Positions 47,901-58,894 of a stretch of DNA of 64,000 nt are shown in pieces. Numbering within the stretch: position 1 is the first letter of the stretch; every line of letters starts with the position of its first letter. Source of the DNA: Ascaphus truei (lineage: Eukaryota > Chordata > Amphibia > Anura > Ascaphidae). Location: the NCBI GenBank assembly GCA_036426205.1, contig CM071567.1:291153141-291217140 (forward strand), given 5' to 3'. The position numbers and the translations under genes are program-made. The notes beneath the pieces were generated by a model. The model had not been told where the DNA came from. It saw only the letters and a program-made list of their open reading frames with translations, and did not search any database.

Positions 47901-48961
47901 TAGTTACCCCCTACTGTCACAAATATGATTTGCTTTTTATGTCCCTATAACACCTTCACATGAAGCTTGAAATAGTGACAGCACTTGTAATACCAGCATG
48001 AAAATATTTCTGGGGAAATAAGGAATTTCCTGTCCTCATGTAAATTAATTTGAAGACATTTTCTTGGAAATACTTTCAAATACCAACAAAAGAGTTCAGA
48101 AAAACAACCACAGGCTTGTTTTTTAGCCTGTTGCAAAGCAGGTTGTTACATTAGTGCAGGCAACGGAGAGCATTATGAACCATGCACAGATGCAACCTTC
48201 AATATTTGACTACATCTCGAGATGAAAACTGCACTATGCAGCAATATCTCGTGAGGTGGACCGAAGCAGACAATAATGGCCCATCGGAATAACACAGCAG
48301 GGGACCCGGCTGTGTGAATTCTACTGGGTCTACCTGTCTATAAGAAACGCGCAGTAAGCGATAGACTGAATCAGACACTAACCTGCACGTCTCTAAAAGC
48401 GATAGCGGGGGCTTTATTTAATTTTAATATTACAATATTGTAGCAGGGGACACCGGAGCTGAACTGCATTGATTTGAGGTCTGGTGACCCCCTACTTCCT
48501 GAGTTACAGGCCCCGTTATGGTGTTCCTGTATCCCAGCGGCCATGTTTAAATTCTCCTGCGTCACGGCCCATGTGATCGGGGGATTTAAACAAACCAGAG
48601 AGATACTGGCACCCCACAACAGGGCCTGTAACTCGGGAAGCAGGGGGTCCCTGGACCTGAAATCAAACTGGTTCAGCTCCGGAAACCCTCTGCTACAATA
48701 CTGTAATATTAAAATAAAATAAAAGCAGCTTCATTGCCTTAGTGGCTAACTGCTAAGGCAATGAAGGGGTTAAGGCAGACTACCAGGTTTTCTGGGGGCA
48801 GAGGGGGTGAGTGAAGGTAGTAACCGCTATGGTAATGAAAGGGTTAACCCCTCTCGCTGCCCACCTGAGAGGCCTAATCACCAACCTTCTTCTTATTACC
48901 TCCATCACTCATTCCCTCTACCCCCAATAAACATTACAAGACATCAATAAAATACATTGAA

Positions 48962-49839
48962 AAAACTATAATAAAGCGCAACAAATAATGGGATATAATC
49001 AAGCTGCAGCCTAAACATCAAGCGGTTTTCCCCAAAACCGCAAATTAAGATAGCCTAAACAAAACAGTGTTCATGGCACAAAGTGATAAAACAGTAAATA
49101 CTGTACTGTATGTACAAATGTGTTGATTAGCACTGAAAAACACATAATACTGTAACTCCAAGTAGAGGATTCTCCAGGTCAGCAGACTCTTTGTAGACCC
49201 TCATATGAAGAAAAAAACACAAATGCAAAGAGTATAGTGCATTATCATTTACTGAAGATGACAGACAACACAGAGGGGATGGTAACACACTCACACTTTC
49301 CCCGCTGGTAAGTAAACAAGAAGTGACTTTAGGCGCACTTCAATCCTTCTCCTTAGATGACAGCTCCCAATGCGACTGCTCCACTTCTCAGTCAGCAACA
49401 AACCGCGATTGCCTCCGCCAGCGTCTCTCACCCGCAGTGGGGGCACTCCACCGCGTCACGGTCGTCTCAGCAGTCTCCTTCCAATCAGGGCTTCTCAGGA
49501 GATTGGTTACGGTGGCCTCAAAGCATCAAAAAAGCCCAACCGGTTTCGTCCCACTGGACTTCATCTGGGGTCATTGGACATTGGGAGCTGTCATCTAAGG
49601 AGAAGGGTTGAAGTGCGCCCAAAGTCACTTCTTGTTTACTTACCAGCGGGGAAAGTGTGAGTGTGTTACCATTCCCCTCTGTGTTGTCTGTCATCTTAAG
49701 TAAATGATAATGCACTATACTCTTTGCGTTTGTGTTTTTTTCTTCATATGAGGGTCTACAAAGAGTTTGCTGACCTGGAGAATCCTCTACTTGGAGTTAC
49801 AGTATTATGTGTTTTTCAGTGCTCATAAAATACATTGAA
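48962..49839. mobile_element. Hairpin element in Harbinger-like repeat, 15-bp target duplication
   Basis: ATAAAATACATTGAA lies at 48947-48961 and 49825-49839. Arms at 49129-49372 and 49579-49823 form an inverted repeat of about 245 bp. On the minus strand the loop contains CAGATGAAGTCC-loop-GGACGAAACCGGTTGG (49569-49540). It has the same architecture as the insertions at 11296, 13011 and 17732. Short reading frames across it have no domain. Confidence 0.85.
49540..49569 (-). ncRNA. Hammerhead-like hairpin core
   Basis: GTCC/GGAC form a perfect stem capped by AGTG and followed by GAAAC. The 5' box reads CAGATGA, one base from CTGATGA. Confidence 0.4.
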
Positions 49840-51000
49840 CTCCCCCATCCCCCGTCCCCCGTCCCCCATAAAGAACAGTAATGGGCAAAATCCATATTAT
49901 CCATATTTGGATAATAGCTCATTTGCCTATTAAAAACATGAACCATAACAAAAACATTAACCAGACAGTAGTGAATTAAAGTTAGTAGTGAATATACATT
50001 ATATACAGTAGTGAATTAAAGCATATACAGTAGTGAATTAAAGTTCTAAGTATCCCTTCAAGAATGAAGGCCTTCCTCATCCTCTTACTCTTCTTCAGTG
50101 GGCACCACCAAAAAAATAAAAAAAATAACTACTGGCCACTAACCCCTTAATCACCTTAGCGGTTATTAACTGCTAAGGTAATTAAGGGTTTAAGCCCCTT
50201 CCCGCTACCCATCCGCGAGTCCTAACCACCCTCCCTATGGCACCTACCACCACCTATTGATTGGCACAGTACCATACCCCTGCCCTATGGGCATGAGCTA
50301 CCACTATGCCAGTCAATACTGTATGCAGCCTGCCTAAAAATCTCAAATACACACCTCAAATTAAAAACACATTTAATTTAAAGAAAAAAATGCCAATAAA
50401 CCAATTGATTGGCACAGTACCACACCCATGCCCTGTGAGCATGAGCTGCCACTATGTCAGTAAATACTGTATGTAGCCTGCTGGCAAATCTCAGAAACAA
50501 GGCTCAAATTAAAAAACACATTCAATTTAAATCCCCAAAATGCCAATAAATCAATTGATTGGTGCAGTACCACACCCATGCCCTATTGGCATGAGCTGTA
50601 AGTCTGTCAGTCAATGGGCAACCTGCAAAAAAATAAATACAGTACATGCATCAAATAAAAACCACATTGCTTGCCATAAACAAAAAAAAAACAAATATAC
50701 CAATTGATTGGCACAGTACCACTCTAATGCAATGTGGGCATGATCTGTCTCTCTGTCAGTCAATTGGCAACCGGCAAAAAAATAAATACATGTATCAAAT
50801 AAAAAAAATACATGAATGTGCATTTGAATTAATAAAAATACAGTATTAACCTAAAAAAGGCTGCAAATAAAAACACAAGCATCAAACAAAAGACATTTAC
50901 ATTGGAATACAAAAGTTACAGTAGGCCAATGCAAATGCCAACCTAAAAAAAAATAATACAACAATAAATAAAATACAATCCATCTTTTTCTTACCCATTG

Positions 51001-51095
51001 ATGTCTTCACCCACCGTATCCGACTCCAACACCAATAACTGCAGCAGCAACTCCTGGTCCGCGATACAATGCTACTCAACAGCCACGGCCCACAG
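51001..51095 (+). pseudogene. Exon-like segment inside Harbinger-like repeat copy 3
   Basis: An open stretch (PTPITAAATPGPRYNATQQ in one frame) ends CCCACAG/GTAAAA, a good donor. The acceptor position aligned with copies 1 and 2 reads CATTG instead of ATTAG, so splicing would be lost. It sits at the homologous place to 40783-40876, though the encoded residues differ. Confidence 0.3.
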
Positions 51096-51160
51096 GTAAA
51101 ATCTTTATTTCATGTCTTCTTTCTTTTCTTCATCTATAATTTGTAATCCATTTTGGGTTC

Positions 51161-51280
51161 TTATAAAGCAAATGCAGCTATCCTACGTGTTTCATAAGTG
51201 TCAGTCAATTATCCCTGATGAAGTAAGGCTGACACTTACGGAACGCGTTGGATAGCTGCATTTGCTTTAAACGCTCTGAA
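51161..51280 (+). ncRNA. Hairpin with hammerhead-like core CTGATGA
   Basis: Arms AAAGCAAATGCAGCTATCC and GGATAGCTGCATTTGCTTT are exact inverses. Inside lie CTGATGA (51215-51221), a GTAAG/CTTAC stem and GGAACGCGTT (51240-51249). The first box is perfect. The second reads GAAC rather than GAAA. An extra A follows CTGATGA. It adjoins the PLE fragment to the right. Confidence 0.45.
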
Positions 51281-51924
51281 TACACCCTCCAGATCTTTGC
51301 CAGACTACCTAGACCGTGGCATTTGCTGAACACTTAGACGTCCTGATCAATTGGTAGCTGCCTGACGGCGCTCGTTCGTGACGTCAGTGTTTACCATGGG
51401 GGTCGAAGTGCAAGTCATTCTAGAGCTGTTTGAGTCTGGTAGGGTGTCGGGAGTTCAACCACCGTTGTATAGTGAAGTACCCCCCTCTTGATCGAGCGGA
51501 GGTGTGCAGAATAGAAGTGGAGAAGGACGAGATCCGGTGCCTGGTTCATGGAGAGAAGGAGACCAGAGAATCATGGATCATTTCTACTGTGTACCGGTGT
51601 ACGCTTAGATCCTGGACCCCTTATGTACTTCATAGTGGTAACATGTCCCTAACATGTACTGCCTGATATTTTCCATTTAAGTGTACGTGCAATACTTGCC
51701 TTACCTGCAAAGAGTTAATACAATAACATTTAATACACTATGAGTTGTGCGCTGTTTTTTGTCTTTTGTTTAGACACAGTACTTTACACATAAATACAAC
51801 ATTAGCATATTGGAGTTTGAGTTGAAACTTGGTATTGTAAGTGATACTGGCATGGCTCAAATATTGAGTTTTACTAATTGAGTCAAGTGATTATTATACC
51901 GAATGACTCAGAATGGGAGACATA
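51281..51924 (-). mobile_element. Terminal repeat/3' region of second PLE
   Basis: The sequence between the hairpin and the endonuclease remnant has no other assignment. Its right part (GAGTTGTGCGCTGTTTTTT near 51740) is repetitive in style. Assignment to the PLE is by position only. Confidence 0.4.
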
Positions 51925-52528
51925 TCAAAGAAAGTGTTTTAACTCCCAGTCAACGTTGATTCCTCCTGGTGACAATGTGTCCATTGTAAATATCCAGAAC
52001 ATTTCCTTTTGATTAAGGATGTTCTGTCGGTCACCGCGTCTGACTGGGGGTGGAATATATTCTATCCCACTAAAAGTAAACAATTCTAATTTGCCCATAG
52101 GGCATTTTGAGAAATGTCTTGCCACAGGAAATCTCTGATCCTTATTTTTAATAGTTCTAATATGCTCCATTATACGATTTTTTTAATGGGCGTATTGTTC
52201 TACCTATATAGCTCTTACCGCAACCACATGTTAAAATATAGACTACGTCGTTAGTATGACAAGTGATAAAACTCTTTAGTTTTATTTTATCTTTGTTCAT
52301 TTTTGAATACATTACTTTAATGGGTTTTGCATAGATACATACCTTGCAAAAACCACATTTAAAGAACCCTATGGGTGGAACAAAACCCTGAGTTTTTGCA
52401 GAGGGTTTTACAAACATGCTTGGTGAAACATAGCCTAACAATGTTTTTGCCTTTTTAAAGATAAATTTAGGTAATTTTTTGATATATGGTTTTAACCTAC
52501 TGTATTGTCTAGACTCAAGATATTCCAA
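51925..52528 (-). pseudogene. Second PLE: GIY-YIG endonuclease remnant
   Basis: The upstream frame (52157-52528) has a Cys cluster FFKCGFCKVC, then CHTNDVVYILTCGCGKSYIG and RTIRPLK, the GIY-YIG signature. A frameshift near 52165 moves the rest (MEHIRTIKNKD...FSKCP...) to the frame at 51925-52170. The divergence from the endonuclease at 9834-10259 shows a different PLE lineage or an old copy. No RT precedes it, so the element is truncated at about 52560. Confidence 0.8.
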
Positions 52529-52974
52529 TGTCTAGCCACAATGGTACGGATCCAATTTGCTTGTCTGCTGTGCTGAGTGATAAAATATAGTGGTGTCTTG
52601 CTATTATCTCCTCTAATTTTATTTTGTTTTTATTTAGCAAATCTGTGCGTGAAGTATGGTAAGCATATTCAAAAGCATATGCCAGACCTCAACTAAAGAT
52701 ATGTTTTTCACGGAAATTTGCATTTCAGGCAAAAATTGCTGTATTTTGTTTTTATATAAATATCACATACATGGGATACTTCATAATTGTGTTTTGATAA
52801 ACATTAAAAATGAATGTGCAAGGTTATGTGGCCATCAATATACTGCAATTGCCAGAAAAATCTAGTAAAAAGTAGAGACAAATTGCAAAATGAGGGTGAT
52901 ATTGTTGACCTTTTATGTAATCTGGGGAAAATTAAATGGAGATAGATGAAATGAAATAAGAGAGGAGAGGGAAA

Positions 52975-52985
52975 AAGAGAAAGAG

Positions 52986-53052
<67 letters not shown>

Positions 53053-53095
53053 GAGAAAGAAAGAGAGGGAGAAAGAAAGAAAGAAAGAAAGAAGA
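52975..53095. repeat. (GAAA)n microsatellite
   Basis: About 25 units of GAAA with occasional GAGA. The Phe/Leu/Ser-rich minus-strand frame is a product of this tract. Confidence 0.95.
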
Positions 53096-53099
53096 GATG

Positions 53100-53640
53100 A
53101 AAGTGGGAGAGCGAGAGAGAAGATAAACAGGGGCGGTGATAAGGGAAAAAAGAAAAAGTAGTAGGGAGGGGTGAGAAAGAGAGGTATTGTCACATTGGAA
53201 AGGTTATCTAAAATCTGGCATTTTAGTGAATATAGAATAAGCTCTTTCGAAGTATTGTTGCACAGCCCATTGCTTACTTGTTGCTCTCCCCTTGCAGGAG
53301 ACCAAATTATTTTTGCCTTCTCTTACAGTAGCTGCCTCTAGCTATTGGATAAAGCATGGCCCAAAGATTAGATAATATGAACCCATTAAGGATTGCATGG
53401 TCTATTACCACATTCCCTAGGCATTAATACAAAATATTACACATCATAAATACACTTTGCAAAATGTAAGTAATAATGCAACAGTGTAATAGACGTATTG
53501 TAAGGACAGAATCCTATCTGTCTACATTCAGCTATTCATAGTCTTATTACATCGTAATAAATATATCTAATATGCACAACCTATAGGGTACAACACACAC
53601 AAATTCTAAAGTTACTTAACCCGTACGTAATTGCAGCGGT
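53100..53640. other. No gene recognised
   Basis: Purine-rich flank of the microsatellite, then AT-rich sequence. Confidence 0.4.
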
Positions 53641-54315
53641 CAGAAAGCGTATCGCCCAGTAGATGCTAATGCCAATTATTGACTATGGAGACATAGTATA
53701 TGGCACGGCACCTCAAACCCACCTTAGCAAACTTGACACCCTCTACAATTCAATTTGCCGTTTTGTTCTCCAATGCAACTACATCACACATCACTGCGAA
53801 ATGCTCAAAGAACTAGATTGGTCATCACTAGAGTCTAGACGCAAAGTTCACCTTTCCTGTCTTGCCTTTACATTCTTTATGGGCAAGCTACCCAGCTATC
53901 TGAACAAGCTCCTCACCCCTACCACATGCAGCACCTATCATCTGAGATCAGACTCCAAAACACTGTTCATGGTCCCAAGGCTCAACAAAGTATCTGGCCG
54001 TTCCTCCTTCTCTTACCGTGCACCCCAAAACTGGAACAACCTACCAGAGACTCTCACACCCACCACCAGTTTAAGTTCTTTCAAATCTAAGGCTGTCTCA
54101 CATTTTAATCTTGTCTGTAACTGTTTCATACGCCCATAATATATATTTTCTTTAACTGTGCATGCAATGTCTTGTATATAATGTATACCCTGTTCATTTA
54201 TGTAACTGTATTTGTAACCATGTATCATTTGTCTTAACTCTGTGCCCAGGACATACATGAAAACGAGAGGTAACTCTCAATGTATTACTTCCTGGTAAAA
54301 TATTTTATAAATAAA
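53641..54315 (+). pseudogene. Non-LTR retrotransposon RT C-terminus and 3' tail
   Basis: The frame 53663-54139 encodes a LINE RT C-terminal region: DYGDIVYGTAP, LDTLYNSICRFVL, WSSLESRRK and FSYRAPQNWNNLPE. The catalytic fingers and palm are absent, so it is strongly 5' truncated. After the stop the 3' UTR ends GAGAGGTAACTCTC...TTTTATAAATAAAC, a tail shared with 26890-26965. It differs from the L2-type LINE at 15368 in both protein and tail, and I cannot name its clade with confidence. Confidence 0.75.
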
Positions 54316-55850
54316 CATGCACAAAGCTACAGATTTATCCAATGTTGTTATTACCCCCACTGACATGTCAATTTTCTAAAAACAATGTGTAAAATGACGC
54401 TTTAGTGCATTAGTTCGTAATTGACATTTGTTTTAATGGTGCCATGTCAAACAAGGGCATTTCCACACTTCTCTTCCAGAGGGCCTAACCAACTGCCGTG
54501 GAGAGAGGGGAGATACACCTGTGTACAAAAAGGAACACACATTGGGTATATGCTAACAGGACTCATTAAAATATACTTTGCATTTCCAGTTAACATATTT
54601 CCCATGCACTTTACACTATCTCAGGTATGCTCCTTTTTATGCACAGATGTTTCTCAACATGTTGTTTGAAGGATATTTGAGAGAATATCTATATAGCACT
54701 TGGGACACTACTAAAATCTCTATCTCTGTGCATTATTTTGCAGTAGTTTCAAGCTTTATCAGTCATATTAGTCCGGTACAAGTGTAGCTGTGTTATTTGT
54801 TTGCCTCATCCCTGTGCCTAGATGCTATTAAAGAGTACACGCAGGTCATTTTACAGAATGGATAAAGAAGAGACCAATACGTTATGAAATTCTCTGTACA
54901 CTGTCAAATAGGTCCATTTAAAGATATGTGATTTTAATGGAGTCACAATAAAGATTTATATAACATTAAAGCTTTTCAAAAGAGCTACTCAACGTGTTAA
55001 ACATTTTATGTACATATTTTCTAAGTGTCAAGAGAAACAGTCTAGTACGGTAACAAAAATAACTTTTACATTCATCTACCAAAATATTGTATGATCCCAT
55101 GCAGTATTGCGGAGTTATCACAACAATATGAATGGTTTTAAGTGCTCCTGTAGAGCATGACAAAAATGCTGACAGATAACCCTCAGGCCACCTACTGGGC
55201 ACAACAGCTTTTACAATGTGCTATTTTACTGTAATTCTCGAATCGCTGGTTTGACATTGAAATGTGGAAAAAATATTTTCTTCACCCCTTCAACTAAATG
55301 GCCTTCTATTGCTTTAGGACAAGCATCTAAAATCAGTTTGGTGTATTTCAACATTTAACCAGTTTCTATGATTTGGTCTTTCTGTTATATGCTGAATTCT
55401 GATATCATTAAAAATATATATATTTTTTAATACTTTATTCATATTATTTCATACCTTACATGTCTTTGTACTAACTAATTAACAATACATTAAAACATAA
55501 GGCATTAGTTTATTTTAACAATCAGGTACTTACATGTAGGTATAGATCCACAAAAGGGGTCTAAGCTTTGGCTTCTGAATGGGAGTAAAGGCACGAATGG
55601 AAGACAATTACCTTGTATTTTTTCTTCTTTCTTGTGTATTAGAATCTTAGCTCTATGAAGGATAGCTGCTTTTTCTTTATTTACATTGAACTGCTCTGGT
55701 TTTAATTTCTTTCAATAAATTAGTTAACTAATTCAATAAATCTTTAACTAATTAAGTGATTTTCTATTCATGTACTTTACTCATGTTTTTTTCTTTTTTT
55801 TCTTTTTGACATCACGCATTTTGGGACTATTTAGGGAAGGACTTTTTATC
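54316..55850. other. AT-rich DNA, no gene recognised
   Basis: About 1.5 kb of AT-rich sequence with short frames and no domain. Confidence 0.45.
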
Positions 55851-55860
55851 TAAGGATCAT

Positions 55861-55900
55861 AGCCACTGAGGAAGTTCTTGCAGAATGAAATGCATTGGGG
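55861..55900 (+). ncRNA. Hammerhead-like motif
   Basis: CTGAGGA (55865-55871) fits CTGANGA. A TTCT/AGAA stem follows, then GAAATGCATTGGGG from 55887. Both boxes are intact, with an extra A after the first box as in the other copies. No long inverted arms were seen. Confidence 0.4.
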
Positions 55901-56199
55901 AGTGGAGCAGCATTTTATGTGAGACACAGAGATCTAACCCATTCCTATCGGTTCCTGTTTATGGCAATTCAGGAAGTGATACCATCATCCTTATGCAGAG
56001 AAAAGACGTGACATGCGCGCATCCCTCGTTCTGGTTCCTGGACCAAGGGTGGTCATTTCTGAATGCGATAGTGTTACATTGTGTTTTTTTTTTAGTAAAT
56101 TGCATGTCTATACTATGGTCTGCTTTTTGAAGTGAAACTTCCTTAGTGGCACCTCATTCGAACTGGGGCAAAAATGGATGGTGGAGACAGAAATGAAAC

Positions 56200-56735
56200 G
56201 GATGTGACGTCAGTGCTGGCAGTTGAGGCCGGGCTGTGTTCTGGCTCAGCCCGACCCCAACACTGACATCACACCCGCTCCACAAATCAGATGCGGCGGC
56301 GGCGGCGATAGCCGCCGGCGCCGCTCCTAAAGGCTGCTGCTCCCCCCACTTCGCCGCCACCCCTAAAGGCTGCTGCTCCCCCCACATGGCCGATAACATA
56401 TGCGGCGGCGGCGATAGCCGCCGGCGCCGCTCCTAACGGCCGCAATTTCCCCCAGGTGGAGATGGGCACGGGCGGCATCCGGGGCAGCGGGGACCGGCTC
56501 TCCTGCTACAACCCGCTGACCGCTCTCTGTCCCAGCCGCATGCTCTGCCGGGCTGGAGACTCAGACAGAGCCCCCCTGCGCATGCCATTCCTCCCACACG
56601 TCCGCCGCCACCATTCCTAACTGCCGCTGCTGCCCGCTGACATGCGCGGTAGCCATGGCGACGCTCACGGGCGGCTCGGAGACCTTGCGCTGCTGGGTGA
56701 ATGAGGAGGATGCGCTTCCTCCTGCGTAGCAGCAT
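56200..56735. other. GC-rich, CpG-rich block with GGCGGC repeats
   Basis: Words such as AAAGGCTGCTGCTCCCCCCA and GCGGCGGCGGCGATAGCCGCC are repeated two to three times, so most of it is repetitive. It lies just left of a hAT-like element. The Ala-rich and Arg-rich frames here are not convincing genes. A CpG island cannot be excluded. Confidence 0.4.
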
Positions 56736-56829
56736 AGGCTAGCCTACCACTAGCTGCCTGCTGCGGCGCCAGGGGCACCCACCCACCTCCGTCCCGGTCC
56801 ACCCACCTCCGTCCCGGTCCACCCAGAGT

Positions 56830-56890
56830 CTGTTTTTGGCATTTATAGCGCCGTTAACGTACTGTACGGCGCCATAAATGCCAAAAACAG
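56830..56890. repeat. Near-perfect 23-bp inverted repeat
   Basis: CTGTTTTTGGCATTTATAG with GCGCC at 56830-56852 pairs with 56868-56890 (22 of 23 match) around a 15-bp loop. Function unknown. It lies next to a 20-bp tandem duplication (CCACCTCCGTCCCGGTCC) at 56780-56822. Confidence 0.85.
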
Positions 56891-56913
56891 CCCAGGACTG
56901 CGAGTGATCCAGG

Positions 56914-58287
56914 CAGAGCCGCCAACAGAAATCATGGGGCCCAGGACAAATGAAAGGAGCAGGCCCCCCATGAACCCATAGCGCCCCCCCCCCGAACCCA
57001 TAGCGCACCTACCATGAAAAAATATCTTTTAGAGCGCAACTTTTACTTAACTGTTTTCTTATTGTGATACAGAATAAAACATTATAATGCAACCTGTTTA
57101 TTTTTATATTTTCAACAAAAGACATGTGTCTGCCTGCCTGGGTGGGTGGGTGAATGACAGTAGAATGACAGTGGGTGAGTGGGTGAGTGAGTGAATGACA
57201 GTGGGTGGGTGAATGACACTGGGTGGGTGAATAACAGTGGGTGGGTGGGTGAATGACGGTGGGTGGGTGAATGACGGTTGAATGACGGTGGGTGGGTTGG
57301 ATAATGATGGTGGGTGGATGAATGATGGTGGGTGGGTGATAAATGATGGTGGGTGGGTGGATGAATGATGGTGGGTGGGTGGGGTGCAATGTTGATGTGG
57401 GTGACTGGTGGGTGGGTGGGTGGCAGTGACGGGTTGGGTGGAGAACAGTGACTGGGGTGGGTGGGGGAGACAGTGTTGGTGGTGTGGAGACAGTTGGGTG
57501 GGTGGGAGACAGTGACTGGGACTGGGTGACTGAGTGAGTGACAGTGACTGGGTGGGACAGTGACTTGACAGTGACTGGGTGGGTGACAGTGACTTGGTGA
57601 GTGACAGTCAGTGAGTGGGTGGGTGACAGTGACAGTGGTTGACGTTGACAGTGGGTAATGGTGACAGTGGGTGACGGTGACAGTGGGTGACAGTGACAGT
57701 GGGTGACAGTGACTGGGTGGGGTGACTTACCTTGACCGGGTGGGTGCAGCTTGTCGCCGGACGCTTCCCCCTCCTGCCCCCGATATCCCCTTCTGCCCTC
57801 GATATCCCCACTGCAGCTGCCAGGGATGGGAGGTGTGCTTGGGGAGTGTGGGCGTGGGAGGAGGGCTCGGGGGGGGCACGGGAGGTGGGGTCGGGGGGGG
57901 GGGGCAAGGCCATGGGAGGAGGGCCGGGGGGCACGTGGGAGGTGGGTGCGTGGGAAGCTGGCCAAGGGGGGAAGCGGGCCGCAGAGGAGCTGGTACTTCC
58001 CCCTCCGTCCCACATTGGGAGCGGGAGCAGGAGGGGGAGCGGGCCGCAGAGGAGCTTGGCTTGTAATTCCCCCTCCGTCCCACTTTGGGAGCAGGGGGAA
58101 GCGGGCCCTGCTTGCCCTGCGCATGCGCGCCGGGACCGCGGGGAATCAGCGCCATTTTTTTAAACTTTTTTTTTTTAAATGTATTTAACTAACTGGTGCC
58201 CGGCAGCGCAGGGGGCCCGGCCTGACCCACGGGGCCCGGGAAGCAGTACCCTTTGTCCCCCCTGTGCCCCCCCTGTTTGTGGCCCTG
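56914..58287 (-). mobile_element. hAT-like element sharing cargo with copy 1
   Basis: GATCCAGG is exactly duplicated at 56906-56913 and 58288-58295. Ends CAGAGCCGCCAACAG and CTGTTTGTGGCCCTG are inverted. The interior, read on the minus strand, has the GCGCATGCGCAGGG region, two GGAGGGGGAA modules and a CCCACC-type array, in the same order as in 22174-24326, although the termini differ. No transposase. Frames up to 371 codons are minisatellite translations. Confidence 0.85.
57135..57720. repeat. Minisatellite GGTGGGTGAATGACAGT
   Basis: About 35 irregular units of 12-20 bp. It is the complement-strand relative of the array at 23155-23605. Confidence 0.9.
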
Positions 58288-58399
58288 GATCCAGGGGGGG
58301 CAAGCGCCCCCCCCTCGCCCCCCCTGCGGACGCCCATGCATTCATTGCATTCTTTACGGTGCATTTGTAATGCATAACCAATTATTTATATGATTTATT

Positions 58400-58890
58400 G
58401 CATTATTCATATTGGATTGTATTAAATGATGTGAGAAAGCGCCACAGGAGACGTGAAACATGTGGGAGAGTAGTTAGTACTATCTTTTTTTTTTTTTTTT
58501 TATGTAGTTCATTAAAGTCTACCTTTTAACCCCTTTTTTGCTTGTGAGTGCCTACTTTTTGTATTATGGAGCGGCTGGATTTTTGATTCTTACCTTGTTC
58601 TATTGCTGTGTATGAGAATCTGCTTCACCACCGGATGCCTGGAGGAGACGCTTTTGGCAGCGTCAGGGCAGCTGCAGCAAGAAAGGATGACCAAGGCGGC
58701 GTATCATCGTGAGTATAGGGTACTCCACGCCGGGCATAGCCAGTGTAAGGGGGACGTTAGTGACTGCACCTCACAATTGGTTGTCCCCCCCTGTGTCCCC
58801 TCCTTGTCACCATTATCTATCTGAACACAGAAAACTGCAGCCCCTTAATCCTTTATTTTCCGGTGTCAACTCCTATTATCATTTTACTAC
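58400..58890 (+). mobile_element. PLE-like terminal fragment with hammerhead-like core
   Basis: GTGAGAAAGCGCC...ACGTGAAACATGTGGG (58431-58472) matches the GAAACGCGTTGG slot in degraded form. A T-rich stretch and a GTGAGTGCCTACTTTTT segment follow, the style of sequence that trails these cores elsewhere. Assignment is tentative. Confidence 0.35.
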
Positions 58891-58894
58891 AGCC

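Larger units (their letters stand above)
48370..51100 (+). mobile_element. Large Harbinger-like repeat, copy 3
   Basis: Shared features with copies 1 and 2 are the CCCTGCTTCCCGAGTTACAGG palindromic module (48480-48650), GGCAATGAAGGGGTTAA, AGTAATGGGCAAAAT, CCCCTTAATCACC hairpin, CTATTGATTGGCACAGTACC (repeated four times from 50255) and the exon-like end at 51001-51095. It is interrupted by the hairpin element at 48962-49839. Confidence 0.65.

Noticed and set aside
56154..56735. Ala/Arg-rich frames in the GC-rich block as a possible gene
   Set aside because: The block has internally repeated GGCGGC and GGCTGCTGCTCC words, frames overlap on both strands, and no donor or acceptor pattern is convincing.
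57009..58188. A 371-codon minus-strand frame and overlapping frames
   Set aside because: The frame follows the GGTGGGTGAATGAC array and GC-rich modules. Composition explains its openness.
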